Origin: an uncultured Prevotella sp.
GTDB taxonomy: Bacteria > Bacteroidota > Bacteroidia > Bacteroidales > Bacteroidaceae
DNA length: 37,936 nt
Direction: 5' to 3'
Assembly: GCA_934183135.1 (NCBI GenBank)
Contig: CAKPRX010000012.1
Location: forward strand, 1-37,936
In this document: in pieces, positions 7,800-17,223 of the stretch
Layout: each line of letters opens with the position of its first letter
Numbering within the stretch: position 1 is the stretch's first letter
Translations under genes and position numbers: made by a program
The notes under the pieces: generated by a model
Seen by the model: the letters and a program-made list of their open reading frames with translations, nothing else
Told to the model about the DNA's origin: nothing
Database searches by the model: none

Positions 7800-9338
7800 A
7801 TGTCCATCCGTCAAGACGCTGACACGTCGGCCCGTAGCAAGACCATCGCCAAGAATACAGGGGCACTGTACCTCCGTATGGTGGTGCTTATGGTCGTTAC
7901 GCTCTACACGTCGCGTGTGGTGTTGCGCCAGTTGGGTATTGTCGATTTCGGTATCAACAATGTGGTGGCCGGCTTCGTCTCTATCTTGGCGTTCTTCACC
8001 AGTGGTTTGTCCAATGCCACCCAGCGTTATCTGAGTCTGGGCATAGGCCAGGGCAATGACGGCAATACACGCCTTTATTTTAGGCAGAGCCTGAGTCTGT
8101 TGCTCGTCTTCGCAGTCGTCCTGGTCGTGGTGGCCGAGACCTTAGGTCTCTGGCTGGTGTACACGCAGCTCTCTATCCCCCCAGAGCGGTTTGGTGCTGC
8201 TGTGTGGACGTACCAGTTTGCCATCGTGTCCATGGTCTGCTCGGTATTGCAGGTGGCTTTTCTGTCTGATATTATCGCCAATGAGCGCATGGGCATGTAT
8301 GCCTACATAGGGCTGTTCGAGGCTTTCGCCCGGTTGGCCATAGCCTATCTGCTCTCTATCGGTACAGGCGACAAGTTGATATTTTTTGCATTCCTGTCGG
8401 CAGCAGTGTCGGTATTTACCCTCGGCATCTATGTCGTCTACACCCGGCGTAGCTTCGCCGAGTGCCGTATGGGCTGGGTGTGGAGCTCGGGCCTGGTCAG
8501 GGAGATGCTGGCTTTCATCGGGAGCACCCTGTTTGGCTGTATGGCCTGGTCGGTGGGCAACCAGGGTATGAATGTCATTCTGAACATCTTCTTTGGGCCT
8601 GTGGTCAATGCTGCCAGGGGTATAGCCGTCCAGGTGAGTGCGGCCATAGACCGCTTCTCGTCCAGTCTTATTACAGCCTCGGCCCCACAGATTATCAAGT
8701 CGTATGCCGAGCACAACAGCCCCTATATGATCGGTATCATCGAGAAGGTGTCCAAGTTCTCCTTCTTCCTGTCGTGTACCTTGGCCCTGCCCATTCTCTG
8801 GCAGACGGGTTTTATCCTGCGTGTATGGCTGGGCGAGGTGCCCTCGTACGCCATCGTTTTTACCCAGTTGATGGTGGCCGACTCGCTCATTAATGTCTTT
8901 GCGCAGCCCCTTACCATAGCTGCCAATGCCACTGGCCACATCCGGGGCGTTCAGATATACGGCCGTTGTATCACCCTGTTGTCGCTGCCCGTGGGCTACG
9001 GAGTATTGGCCCTTTCGGGCGATGCGGTGATGGCCTTTTATGTCATTCTTGCTGCCGATGTGCTCTACTGGGGCTACTGCTTAGGTTGCGTACACAGGCT
9101 TATCGGTATGGAGATAAGCCATTATCTGCGCGGAGCCCTCGGTCCGTCGGCCGTCTTCTTCGTAGCGGCTATGGCGGTATGCTGGTGTGTACGCCAGATA
9201 GTGAGCCCAGGCGGGTGGGGTAGTGTTGCCGTTATGACCGCATCGTCGGTGGTGGCTTGTGTGCTGATAGGTTATCTGCTGTTAAGCAGGGCCGAGCGGC
9301 AGTTCGTGACCGACTTCGTAAGGAGAAAAACTAAGTAG
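7800..9338 (+). CDS. Wzx-like oligosaccharide flippase (MOP superfamily)
   Basis: A 512-residue polytopic protein with about 12-14 hydrophobic segments, expected to flip undecaprenyl-diphosphate-linked repeat units across the inner membrane. The N-terminal region (VTLYTSRVVLRQLGIVDFGI, about residues 38-57) is typical of Bacteroidetes polysaccharide transporters of the MATE/MOP type. The pair GLSNATQRYLS near residue 75 is also typical. It lies 33 bp downstream of the Wzz-like gene and 7 bp before a glycosyltransferase. With an EpsG-like polymerase two genes on, it points to a Wzx/Wzy-dependent pathway. Confidence 0.9.
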   Translation: MSIRQDADTSARSKTIAKNTGALYLRMVVLMVVTLYTSRVVLRQLGIVDFGINNVVAGFVSILAFFTSGLSNATQRYLSLGIGQGNDGNTRLYFRQSLSLLLVFAVVLVVVAETLGLWLVYTQLSIPPERFGAAVWTYQFAIVSMVCSVLQVAFLSDIIANERMGMYAYIGLFEAFARLAIAYLLSIGTGDKLIFFAFLSAAVSVFTLGIYVVYTRRSFAECRMGWVWSSGLVREMLAFIGSTLFGCMAWSVGNQGMNVILNIFFGPVVNAARGIAVQVSAAIDRFSSSLITASAPQIIKSYAEHNSPYMIGIIEKVSKFSFFLSCTLALPILWQTGFILRVWLGEVPSYAIVFTQLMVADSLINVFAQPLTIAANATGHIRGVQIYGRCITLLSLPVGYGVLALSGDAVMAFYVILAADVLYWGYCLGCVHRLIGMEISHYLRGALGPSAVFFVAAMAVCWCVRQIVSPGGWGSVAVMTASSVVACVLIGYLLLSRAERQFVTDFVRRKTK

Positions 9339-9345
9339 ATAGAGT

Positions 9346-10542
9346 ATGCACATAGTATATATATCCAGGGAATATATACCCACGCAGAGGGGTGGCGGTA
9401 TAGCATCGTATGTCAAGGAGATGGCTGTGGCCATGACGCGTCGTGGGCATAAGGTCACGGTGATATGCGCCTCTGATGATACACGCTGCCAGAGCGACTC
9501 GGTAGAGGAGGGGATACGGGTGATAAGATTGCGCGGGGGCGACTTTATCATCCCGTCGGTAGAGCATACGCCGCTGGTACAACTGAAGAAGTTGCGTATG
9601 GTGTACCGCTTCTATTCTTATCGCCGTCGCATCCTGAAGACTGTTCGGCAGTTAAGGGATGTAGATGTCATCGAGGTGCCCGACTATGGTGCCGAGGGCT
9701 ATTTCTTGACCCATCTGGACATTCCCGTGGTGGTCAGGTTGCATGCACCGGCCATTATCGACAGGACTATGGGTGGTATTTTGCATTACCCAATCAGCAA
9801 GTTTTATCTTAACTGGTGCGCCAGCAAAGACATACAGTGCCTTAGAGACTTTGCCAACTTTAGCGCCTGTTCCTATAGTATGAAAGAGTGGTATAACCGT
9901 TGCTTCCCACAGATTAAGGGACAATGGACGGTTATCTACAACCCACTTAATACCGATCAGTGGATAGACTCTGCACCCTGCCAGTACACTCCTAATACTA
10001 TATTGTATGCAGGTACTGTCGTAGAGACTAAGGGCGTAGGCGAACTGGTTGAGGCTTGTCGGCAACTGCACGATGAGGGCATCCCCGTGCAGCTTACCAT
10101 TGCGGGCAAGATTGGCTCCTATGCAGAGCAACTGCAGCGCGAGGTCTGCGAGTGTAATCTCTCTGAATGGTGCCACTTCACTGGCAATTTGACCCGTGAT
10201 CAGCTCATCCCCATCTATCGGTCGTCTATGGTAATATGCCTGCCTTCTTATTGGGAAAATATGCCTCTCGTATGTCTTGAGGCTATGGCTATGGGCAATG
10301 TGGTCATTGGCAGCAACTCGGGAGGTATGGCCGAAATCATAACCGACCACGAGGATGGTTATCTTGTTACTCCTAAGGATGTAAAAGGCATCAAGGATGC
10401 CATAGTCACCGCCTTGCGAATGGCCCCAAGTGAAGTGGAGACCATGAGGGACAAGGCACGCCATACGGTAGAGAGCCGTTTCTCGGCCCGTAACATCCTC
10501 CCGCAGATGGAACGCTACTATCAGCAGTTGTGCAACAAGTAA
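9346..10542 (+). CDS. Glycosyltransferase family 4
   Basis: A 398-residue GT-B fold retaining glycosyltransferase, expected to extend the lipid-linked repeat unit at the cytoplasmic membrane face. The N-terminal Rossmann domain opens with VYISREYIPTQRGGGIASYV, whose glycine-rich loop is typical of GT4. The C-terminal nucleotide-sugar domain has the E-x7-E motif ENMPLVCLE at about residues 304-312, followed by AMAMGNVVIGSNSGGMAEI. The donor and acceptor sugars cannot be predicted. The gene is tightly packed (7 bp before it, 13 bp after it). Confidence 0.92.
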   Translation: MHIVYISREYIPTQRGGGIASYVKEMAVAMTRRGHKVTVICASDDTRCQSDSVEEGIRVIRLRGGDFIIPSVEHTPLVQLKKLRMVYRFYSYRRRILKTVRQLRDVDVIEVPDYGAEGYFLTHLDIPVVVRLHAPAIIDRTMGGILHYPISKFYLNWCASKDIQCLRDFANFSACSYSMKEWYNRCFPQIKGQWTVIYNPLNTDQWIDSAPCQYTPNTILYAGTVVETKGVGELVEACRQLHDEGIPVQLTIAGKIGSYAEQLQREVCECNLSEWCHFTGNLTRDQLIPIYRSSMVICLPSYWENMPLVCLEAMAMGNVVIGSNSGGMAEIITDHEDGYLVTPKDVKGIKDAIVTALRMAPSEVETMRDKARHTVESRFSARNILPQMERYYQQLCNK

Positions 10543-10555
10543 GGACCTAATCGTT

Positions 10556-11758
10556 ATGCCATTAGTATATATATTGTTCTACTTCAACCCACTGGCAGGC
10601 ATCATCTCGCTGCTCTGGATTATGCTGCGTCGCATAGACAGGGCCTCCTGGTCGTCTATGCGGGGCCTGGCGCTGATGCTGTCGCTCTTTCTGGGTATGG
10701 TTAATACCACCAAGGAAGCCTACGGCGACTTCCTGGCCTATCAGGAGATATATACTGAGGCACTCAATGCGTCTTACTTCGATTATCTGATACTCAATGC
10801 CAAGGAGCCCATATACTATACTTTCTCGTGGGTTATCTGCCGTCTTACCCAGGCCAACTGGCCCGTGTTTGTCACTTTCTTTACAACCGTAAGCTATATG
10901 GCCATGTACGAGGCAGTACTGGTTATGGCCAAGCGCATAGGCTGCTCTAAACTGCATGTCATGGCTGTGCTGGTATTCTCGTCCTTCTTCTTTCAGACAT
11001 TTGCCATGAACGGCAATATGCTCCGTCAGAGCATATCCCAGTCGTTTGCCTTGCTCTTTCTGGCACACCTCTATTTCTCTGGTCATTACCGCTGGATTTA
11101 CGCCATCCTCTCCCTGGGTATCCATACCGCCTCGTTGCCCATTATAGGCTTAGGTATCATCCCGTTTGTGCGCCGTCCGCTCACCCCTAAGCGGCTCATC
11201 CTGCTGTGCGCATCGGTCTTGGTACTGGCCGTGCTGTTCATGTCTATGTCGGGCATACTTTCTAAAGTGATGTTTATAGGCTATATCTTCGTGCGACTGG
11301 ATGCTACCTCGCAGCTTACGGGTACTGACAGTTGGCAGACCACCGTGGGTTTCAACACCCAGTTCTATATCCTCACATTCCTGCTGTTGGCTATGATAGG
11401 GTATGTTTATTACACTTATTATCATCGGTCAGAACAGGATGGCAAGGGGCATCCGTCGGGCACTATTGCCATGACCAATATGGTGTTTATTCTGATTATG
11501 CTGCTATTTGTCTGCAATTTCTCAGAGGCTTATTATCTTTGCGTGCGTTATCAGTTCTTTGTCTATACTTTCCAGACCGCTCTGCTATTGTTGTTCCTGC
11601 ACACTGTAAAGGGCCGAGCCGTCTATATGGCCGAGTTGGCCGTGTGCCTGCTTATGTTTCCCTACTTCTGCTATTACTATAGTAATGGTACGTTCAAGTA
11701 CGCACCATTGACAGATATACTCATAACGCCCCCCGTACTTTATTTTGTTAAGATATGA
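10556..11758 (+). CDS. EpsG-family polysaccharide polymerase (Wzy-like)
   Basis: A 400-residue integral membrane protein with about ten hydrophobic segments, of the EpsG type, which polymerises repeat units in the periplasm. Family features are the acidic DF-x-x-Y segment after the second helix (KEAYGDFLAYQEIYTEAL, about residues 58-75). The MNGNMLRQSISQSFALL stretch near residue 150 also fits: an Asn/Arg-rich segment is conserved in EpsG-like polymerases. It ends in a 4-bp ATGA overlap with the next glycosyltransferase. It is the only polymerase candidate in the operon. Confidence 0.88.
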   Translation: MPLVYILFYFNPLAGIISLLWIMLRRIDRASWSSMRGLALMLSLFLGMVNTTKEAYGDFLAYQEIYTEALNASYFDYLILNAKEPIYYTFSWVICRLTQANWPVFVTFFTTVSYMAMYEAVLVMAKRIGCSKLHVMAVLVFSSFFFQTFAMNGNMLRQSISQSFALLFLAHLYFSGHYRWIYAILSLGIHTASLPIIGLGIIPFVRRPLTPKRLILLCASVLVLAVLFMSMSGILSKVMFIGYIFVRLDATSQLTGTDSWQTTVGFNTQFYILTFLLLAMIGYVYYTYYHRSEQDGKGHPSGTIAMTNMVFILIMLLFVCNFSEAYYLCVRYQFFVYTFQTALLLLFLHTVKGRAVYMAELAVCLLMFPYFCYYYSNGTFKYAPLTDILITPPVLYFVKI

Positions 11759-12930
11759 AGACCTGCAACCATCATCCGCGTATTTTATGGGTAACGCCAT
11801 GGTTTGGTAATTATCGCGTACCTGTTTATGACTATCTCAACCAGTATGCTGATGGCAATTTCCACCTTATCTGTCTCAAGGAAGATACCAGCGACCTGGT
11901 CCGGGCTAAGCTCCGGAAGAGCCTAAAGGACAACCTTACCATTCTGACAGGTGAGAAGCGTATCACTATAGGTAACGGAGAGACAACCTTTGCCAATTCT
12001 AACTTTGTACTGAAATGGCAGCCCGGTCTCTATCGTGCCATTAAGCGTCAGCGCCCCGATGTGGTTATTGTCGAGGGTTTTGGTAGTTGGGCCCCAATGG
12101 GCGTATTATATTCACTACTACACCATAAGAAACTTTGTATCTTCTACGAGCGTACATCTTATATAGAGCGAAATACCCCATGGTTCTTGACGCTATATCG
12201 GAGGGTCGTAGGGCATTTGGCCAATGCTTTCTTAGTAAATGGAAGTTTGACCAAAGACTACCTTATTAATAGGATAGGTGTAAAACGCCAGCCCATCACG
12301 GTGGGTTGCATGTGTGCAGATAGCTATATGTTGGCTAAAGAGGTGGCCGGCTTCAATGCCAGACAAAAAGTTGAATTAGAAGGTAGCTTGCAATTAGCTA
12401 ACGGCTTAACCTATCTTTTTGTAGGCCAACTGGTAGAGCGTAAAGGTATTCGCCAACTTTTGCAAGCATGGCAAGAACATACTAAGAATTATTCCCACGA
12501 TAACCTCTTAGTTGTCGGTGAAGGCTGTCTGTATGAACAGCTGCAAAAAGATTATGGGCAAATGTCCAGTGTTCATATCTTAGGCGGTATAGAGTACAAC
12601 CAGCTATATAAGTATTATGCTATTTGTGATATCTTCTTCATGCCCACTTTAGAAGACAATTGGTGCTTGGTTGTTCCTGAAGCTATGGCATGTGGTAAGC
12701 CTGTTGGCTGCTCTATCTATAATGGTGGCACTTGCGAATTGGTCAAAGATGGCAAAAATGGGTATAGTTTTGACCCCTATGATAGTCATTCAATATTAGA
12801 AGCATTGGATAAATTTCATCATGTTGATTTGAAAGCAATGGGGAAAGCCTCCCTTGAAATAGGAAGCAACTATACACCAGACAAAGTGGCCCGGCGAATA
12901 TATAATACATGTTTGGATAGCCTAACTTGA
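11755..12930 (+). CDS. Glycosyltransferase family 4, D-x7-E variant
   Basis: A 391-residue GT-B glycosyltransferase. The N-terminus [19 protein letters not shown] is typical of GT4 enzymes acting on lipid-linked sugars. The donor-site motif is [18 protein letters not shown] near residue 302. Here the first acidic residue at the canonical E-x7-E spacing is Asp, with a Glu just before it. The first third has base composition like its neighbours. From about 11950 onward the gene becomes clearly AT-richer, which continues through the next gene. Start and stop overlap or abut the neighbouring genes, so it is in the same transcript. Confidence 0.9.
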   Translation: MKTCNHHPRILWVTPWFGNYRVPVYDYLNQYADGNFHLICLKEDTSDLVRAKLRKSLKDNLTILTGEKRITIGNGETTFANSNFVLKWQPGLYRAIKRQRPDVVIVEGFGSWAPMGVLYSLLHHKKLCIFYERTSYIERNTPWFLTLYRRVVGHLANAFLVNGSLTKDYLINRIGVKRQPITVGCMCADSYMLAKEVAGFNARQKVELEGSLQLANGLTYLFVGQLVERKGIRQLLQAWQEHTKNYSHDNLLVVGEGCLYEQLQKDYGQMSSVHILGGIEYNQLYKYYAICDIFFMPTLEDNWCLVVPEAMACGKPVGCSIYNGGTCELVKDGKNGYSFDPYDSHSILEALDKFHHVDLKAMGKASLEIGSNYTPDKVARRIYNTCLDSLT

Positions 12931-12937
12931 TGTCTTT

Positions 12938-13510
12938 ATGAAAGTTAATTACAATAATATGCCTAATGGCATGGGCCGTATTTACTTTACAGTTCGATAT
13001 TTCGCCAACATATTACGTACATGGTATTATTTCCACTTTAGGTTTCGTGGTGTCAAATACCATGGCTTTGTTCGTGTTATGCGTGGGTGCACGTTCGCTC
13101 GAAACATGGATGTCGTCATAGGTAACAACGTGCAGTTTGGAGATTACTGCAATATTGCCTGCAATGTCCATTTTGGCAACAATGTCCTATTAGCCAGTCG
13201 TGTCAACTTTGTCGGCAAGGAAGACCATACTTACGATATTGCTGGACAATACATTTGGAATGGCAAACGTGGAAATAATGGGATAACAGAGGTAGCCGAT
13301 GATGTGTGGATAGGGACAGGTGCCATCATAATGTCAGGTGTGAAGATTGGGGCTGGCAGTATAATAGCAGCAGGTGCCATCGTGACAAAGGATATTCCAC
13401 CCTGTGAAATTTATGGCGGTGTTCCTGCCAAGAAGATAAGGGACAGATTTCCATCTCCAGAAGAGAAAGAGCGGCATTTAAGATTTCTCAAAAGCAACAG
13501 CAAACAATGA
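12938..13510 (+). CDS. Left-handed beta-helix (hexapeptide) acyltransferase
   Basis: A 190-residue O-acetyltransferase-like protein of the WbbJ/NodL/LacA group, expected to acetylate a sugar of the polymer repeat using acetyl-CoA. Hexapeptide repeats run from about residue 60 to 155 ([36 protein letters not shown]). They end with the family's [12 protein letters not shown] and YGGVPAKKI signatures. A histidine in KEDHTYD (about residue 100) is a plausible catalytic base. The gene is AT-rich compared with flanking genes. Its stop overlaps the next start by 4 bp (13507-13510). Confidence 0.9.
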   Translation: MKVNYNNMPNGMGRIYFTVRYFANILRTWYYFHFRFRGVKYHGFVRVMRGCTFARNMDVVIGNNVQFGDYCNIACNVHFGNNVLLASRVNFVGKEDHTYDIAGQYIWNGKRGNNGITEVADDVWIGTGAIIMSGVKIGAGSIIAAGAIVTKDIPPCEIYGGVPAKKIRDRFPSPEEKERHLRFLKSNSKQ

Positions 13511-14775
13511 ATATCCTTATCAACGCATACGCTTGTGCGCCCAACTGGGGCAGCGAGCAGGGTATGGCATGGCACTGGATAACAGAATTGGCCAGGACGC
13601 ATACACTCTATGTCATCACCGAGGGCGAGTGGAGGGCTGAGATAGAGGAGGCACTTGCCCACCTCGATGTAGGAGCCAATATCCACTTCTATTATAATCC
13701 CGTTCCGGCCAAGGTTCGCGCCATGTGCTGGAACCAAGGCGACTGGCGTTTCTATTGGTACTATCGCCAGTGGCAAAAGAAGACACTGGCCATGGCCCGG
13801 CAGATATGCCGAGAGCACCGGATAGACCTGATACACCAGCTTAACATGATAGGCTTCCGTGAGCCAGGCTACCTGTGGAAAATAGAGGATGTACCCTATA
13901 TCATCGGGCCCATCGGTGGCATGGAGTTGACCCCTATTCGTTTTTTCCGGCAGTCATCTCTTGCTACCAGATGCAAGGCTTTTGTTAAGAATAGCATTAA
14001 CCGCTGGCAACGCAGCCATAGTACAAGGGTACGGGCAGCCATAGACAGGGCTGATTATATCATTGCGGCCACAAAAGGATGTCAGGAGTTTATTCAGAGG
14101 CATTATCATAAGAGTAATGTCGTGTTTATCAATGAGACAGGAACTACTCTTGAACCTGGATATACTTGTGAGCATCATTTTGACCATCACGGGCTCAACC
14201 TGTTATGGGTCGGTAAGTTTGCTGAACGTAAATTGCTTAATATGGCACTCGATACGGTGGCTCGCATGGCCGACTGTGATATTTGTCTCAGTGTTGTGGG
14301 CACTGGCAGCGATCAAGAGGTGGCTCATTATCATCATTATGCCGACCAGTTAGGCCTGGGCAACCATGTGAGATGGATGGGGGTAATCCCTAACGCCCAG
14401 ATACCACAACTGATGCGCCAGGCCGACCTACTCTTTTTTACCAGCGTCATGGAGGCCACGTCTACCGTAGTGTTGGAGGCTATTACCAACAATCTTCCAG
14501 TACTCTGTTTTGACACCTGTGGTTTTGGGCCTATTGTTAGGAACGGCGTAGGCGTGGCGATAGACATGACCACCTATGAGCAAGCGGTAGACACATTTGC
14601 TCAAACCCTCCGCTCGTTGATGAATGACAGACACCAGCTGGAGATATACTCTCGGGGCTGTGATGCCAGTAAATATCAGTTGTCTTGGAGGTATAAGGCA
14701 GAAAAGACAAGCCAACTCTATAATCAGGCTGTAGCCCAATATCATTCTGGCAAGGCCAATACAGCAAACTATTAA
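13507..14775 (+). CDS. Glycosyltransferase family 4
   Basis: A 422-residue GT-B glycosyltransferase. It begins [20 protein letters not shown], a start typical of a Bacteroidetes/cyanobacterial GT4 subgroup, with the GSE-x-GM loop near the acceptor site. The C-terminal domain contains [18 protein letters not shown] (about 232-249) and the E-x7-E motif EATSTVVLE near residue 316. The central part, about 14050-14350, is somewhat AT-rich, and the ends are GC-rich. Its TAA overlaps the ATG of the next gene by one base. Sugar specificity is unknown. Confidence 0.9.
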   Translation: MNILINAYACAPNWGSEQGMAWHWITELARTHTLYVITEGEWRAEIEEALAHLDVGANIHFYYNPVPAKVRAMCWNQGDWRFYWYYRQWQKKTLAMARQICREHRIDLIHQLNMIGFREPGYLWKIEDVPYIIGPIGGMELTPIRFFRQSSLATRCKAFVKNSINRWQRSHSTRVRAAIDRADYIIAATKGCQEFIQRHYHKSNVVFINETGTTLEPGYTCEHHFDHHGLNLLWVGKFAERKLLNMALDTVARMADCDICLSVVGTGSDQEVAHYHHYADQLGLGNHVRWMGVIPNAQIPQLMRQADLLFFTSVMEATSTVVLEAITNNLPVLCFDTCGFGPIVRNGVGVAIDMTTYEQAVDTFAQTLRSLMNDRHQLEIYSRGCDASKYQLSWRYKAEKTSQLYNQAVAQYHSGKANTANY

Positions 14776-15524
14776 TGGACACCTACTTCAACATAAGATA
14801 CGAATTTGACAGGGCGGCGGTGCGTAGCGCCATAGCACGGCAGATAGCCAGTGGGCAGGCCGACTATATATGCGTGGCCGACGGCGTGATACTCAACACG
14901 GTGAACCGCGATGAGGCTTATCGCCGTGTGGTCGATGGTGGCATGTTCGCCATCTGTGACAGCAGTTATGTGCCGCTCTACCTGCGCCTCCTCTATGGCA
15001 GGCGCTACCATCAGTACTGTGGCAGCGATATTTTCCGCGACATCGTGAGCCAGCGGCGCTACCGTATGGCTTTCCTCGGTACCGACCAGGCTACCCTCGA
15101 TGCTCTGCGCGAGCAGCTCGCCCGACTTAATCCGGACGTGGGACAGATGTTGTTCTACGAGTTGCCATTCTGTGCAGTAGACGATTTTGACTACCCGGCC
15201 ATAGCCCGTATGCTCGCAGCCGACGGGGCCGACATAGTGTGGGTGGCATTAGGTGCGCCCAAGCAAGAGATATTTATGGCCAGGCTCAAACCCCATCTGG
15301 AACATGGCGTGATGATAGCCGTGGGAGCCGCGTTCAAGTTTTTCAGCGGTCAGGGCGAACGGCGCGCTCCCCAGTGGATGCTGCGCCACCATCTCGAGTT
15401 TGCCTACCGTATCTACAGCCAGCCGCGCAAGCAGCTACGGCGCTGTGGTCTGATAGTGGCCACGCTGCCATTGTTGCTGTTTCACGAGTGGCGCAGGAAA
15501 AAAGTAAAACGGCGAGGGCAATAA
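14775..15524 (+). CDS. WecG/TagA/CpsF-family glycosyltransferase (GT26)
   Basis: A 249-residue GT26 enzyme. Family members add a ManNAc-type sugar to undecaprenyl-PP-GlcNAc as the second step after WecA/TagO. The diagnostic segments are present: ADGVILNTVNRDEAYRRV near the N-terminus (about 34-51), FLGTDQATLDAL (about 98-109), ADIVWVALGAPKQEIFM (about 152-168), and AVGAAFKFFSGQGERRAPQW (about 179-198). A basic amphipathic C-terminus (RRKKVKRRGQ) may hold it at the membrane. It lies directly before the WecA/TagO-like gene, a pairing that fits its expected substrate. Confidence 0.92.
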   Translation: MDTYFNIRYEFDRAAVRSAIARQIASGQADYICVADGVILNTVNRDEAYRRVVDGGMFAICDSSYVPLYLRLLYGRRYHQYCGSDIFRDIVSQRRYRMAFLGTDQATLDALREQLARLNPDVGQMLFYELPFCAVDDFDYPAIARMLAADGADIVWVALGAPKQEIFMARLKPHLEHGVMIAVGAAFKFFSGQGERRAPQWMLRHHLEFAYRIYSQPRKQLRRCGLIVATLPLLLFHEWRRKKVKRRGQ

Positions 15525-15575
15525 AAACCGCCATTCGGGGTTATATCAATAGTAACATATATAGACAGCTACAAG

Positions 15576-16670
15576 ATGACTATCGACATAATTCTGGATT
15601 TGGGCACTTTTATGATAAGTGTACTCTGCGGATTTGTATTCATACCGCTTACACTCAACTTCTGCAAGGCCAAGGGTCTATACGATATACCCAATCAGCG
15701 CAAGTTACACCATAACCCCATACCCAGGCTCGGTGGCATCACCTTTATACCCAGCATGGTGACAGCTGCCCTCATCGCTATCTTTACGCTGGACAGAGAC
15801 CCCGTACTGCAGTCGCGTGTGCCGCTCAATCGATGGTCTATCCTCTTCTTTTTCAGTTTGACCATCATATATGTTGTCGGCATCATCGACGACTTGGTGG
15901 GCTTGGGTGCGAAGACTAAGTTTGCTGCTCAGATAGTGGCCGCAGTACTGATGCCGGTAGCCGGCCTGTCGGTCAATAGTCTGTATGGCTTCTGCGGCAT
16001 ATACGATATACCTTTATATATAGGCATACCGCTCACCGTATTTGTCATCGTGTTTATCAGCAATGCCATCAACCTGATAGACGGTATCGACGGTCTGGCG
16101 GCGGGGCTTTCCTTTATAGCCCTGATAGGGTTTCTCTATGGCTATGCCTATCAGGGGCTCAACTCTTACTGTATTATCATCTCCGGACTGGCCGGGGTAC
16201 TGATACCGTATCTGTATTTTAATATATTAGGCAAGGTCGAGAAAAACCGCAAGATATTTATGGGCGACAGTGGAAGCCTCACCTTAGGTTTTATTTTAGG
16301 TTTCCTGTTCGTTAAGTTTACCATGGTCAACGGCGAGGCTATGCCCTACAATCCCCAGCGTATGCTGTTAGCTTACTCGCTGCTCATTGTACCCGTGTTC
16401 GATGTGGTGCGTGTCATCCTGCACCGCTTACACTACCATGCGCCCCTCTTTAAGGCCGACAAGAGCCACATACACCACAAGCTGATGCGTGCAGGCTGTA
16501 CCATGCACCAGGCGCTGGCTGTTATCATCACCATTTCATTGGCTTACCTGGTTCTCAACTTTGCTCTCTATCCCCTGATGGACATCACGGCCGTCATACT
16601 GACCGACGTGGCGCTCTACACCCTCTTTAACATAGCGCTTAACAGTAAGATAGAGAAGGTTAACGCATAG
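15576..16670 (+). CDS. WecA/TagO/MraY-family undecaprenyl-phosphate sugar-1-phosphate transferase
   Basis: A 364-residue polytopic phosphotransferase (about 10-11 TM helices) that moves HexNAc-1-phosphate from UDP-HexNAc to undecaprenyl phosphate. Visible signatures are HHNPIPRLGGI (about 45-55), the DD pair in VGIIDDLVGLG (about 102-112), NAINLIDGIDGLAAG (about 162-176), MGDSGSLTLGF (about 229-239) and the basic/His segment DKSHIHHKLMRAG (about 294-306). It is the last gene of the operon, so the locus encodes two different initiating enzymes, one at each end. A strong palindrome follows. Confidence 0.93.
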   Translation: MTIDIILDLGTFMISVLCGFVFIPLTLNFCKAKGLYDIPNQRKLHHNPIPRLGGITFIPSMVTAALIAIFTLDRDPVLQSRVPLNRWSILFFFSLTIIYVVGIIDDLVGLGAKTKFAAQIVAAVLMPVAGLSVNSLYGFCGIYDIPLYIGIPLTVFVIVFISNAINLIDGIDGLAAGLSFIALIGFLYGYAYQGLNSYCIIISGLAGVLIPYLYFNILGKVEKNRKIFMGDSGSLTLGFILGFLFVKFTMVNGEAMPYNPQRMLLAYSLLIVPVFDVVRVILHRLHYHAPLFKADKSHIHHKLMRAGCTMHQALAVIITISLAYLVLNFALYPLMDITAVILTDVALYTLFNIALNSKIEKVNA

Positions 16671-16704
16671 GCCGATGGCATATAGAGTCGGCTGGCACTT
16701 TCTA

Positions 16705-16748
16705 TATACCGACAAAGGCGACCTCGCGAGGTCGCCTTTGTCGGTATA
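16705..16748. terminator. Perfect 44-bp palindrome, probable bidirectional terminator
   Basis: TATACCGACAAAGGCGACCT-CG is followed without a spacer by its exact reverse complement, giving 22-bp arms. It sits between the convergent exopolysaccharide operon and the lipoprotein/Wzi operon, where a shared terminator is expected. Neither side has a long T-run (TTTCTATA and AACTATAT flank it). Confidence 0.7.
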
Positions 16749-16761
16749 ACTATATGGGCAG

Positions 16762-17223
16762 TCAGAATTTCTTGAAATACAACCGTAGCTCATCGGTCGA
16801 GAGGATAAGGTGCGAGTTGCTGAGCTTATCCTTATGGAAATGTTCTTCCAGATGGTTTACGCCATAACGTCTCAGATCCTTTACATCGGTAATGGGAATG
16901 TCGCCGTCGTCATCACCGCTCTGGTGGCCGCCATTAGAGTGAGGCTGTGACAGGATAAGGCTGTCGGCTGTCTGGTTAAATCTGAAGAAGTAGCCCGTGT
17001 AGGGCTCTTCGGTGTTGCGTACATGCAGCAGCTTGCCCTGTACGGCCCAGAAGTAGCGCTCCTGGCTCAGGTCGAGCACTCCTCCTGTCTGCAGGGTGTC
17101 TACGCGTTCCAGATGCCAGAACCCATCCAACTTGCCGTTGCTGCTGTGTTCCAGCTCGCACGAGGTGGCCAGCAGGGCCGCGCCCACCATGGCCAGCATA
17201 TTGTATATAATAGGTGTTCTCAT
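16762..17223 (-). CDS. Small lipoprotein, lipocalin-like (DUF4847 type)
   Basis: A 153-residue predicted lipoprotein. The signal peptide runs from residue 1 to 21 and the lipobox ends at Cys22 (LLATSC). The mature part starts GKLDGFWHLERVDTL, which resembles Bacteroidetes lipocalin-like proteins, and is predicted mostly beta. An acidic, His-containing loop (SNGGHQSGDDDGD) lies near residues 95-107. Its ATG overlaps the stop of the upstream Wzi-like gene by 4 bp (17220-17223), so the two are co-transcribed and possibly act together at the outer membrane. No biochemical role can be assigned. Confidence 0.8.
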   Translation of the reverse strand: MRTPIIYNMLAMVGAALLATSCELEHSSNGKLDGFWHLERVDTLQTGGVLDLSQERYFWAVQGKLLHVRNTEEPYTGYFFRFNQTADSLILSQPHSNGGHQSGDDDGDIPITDVKDLRRYGVNHLEEHFHKDKLSNSHLILSTDELRLYFKKF

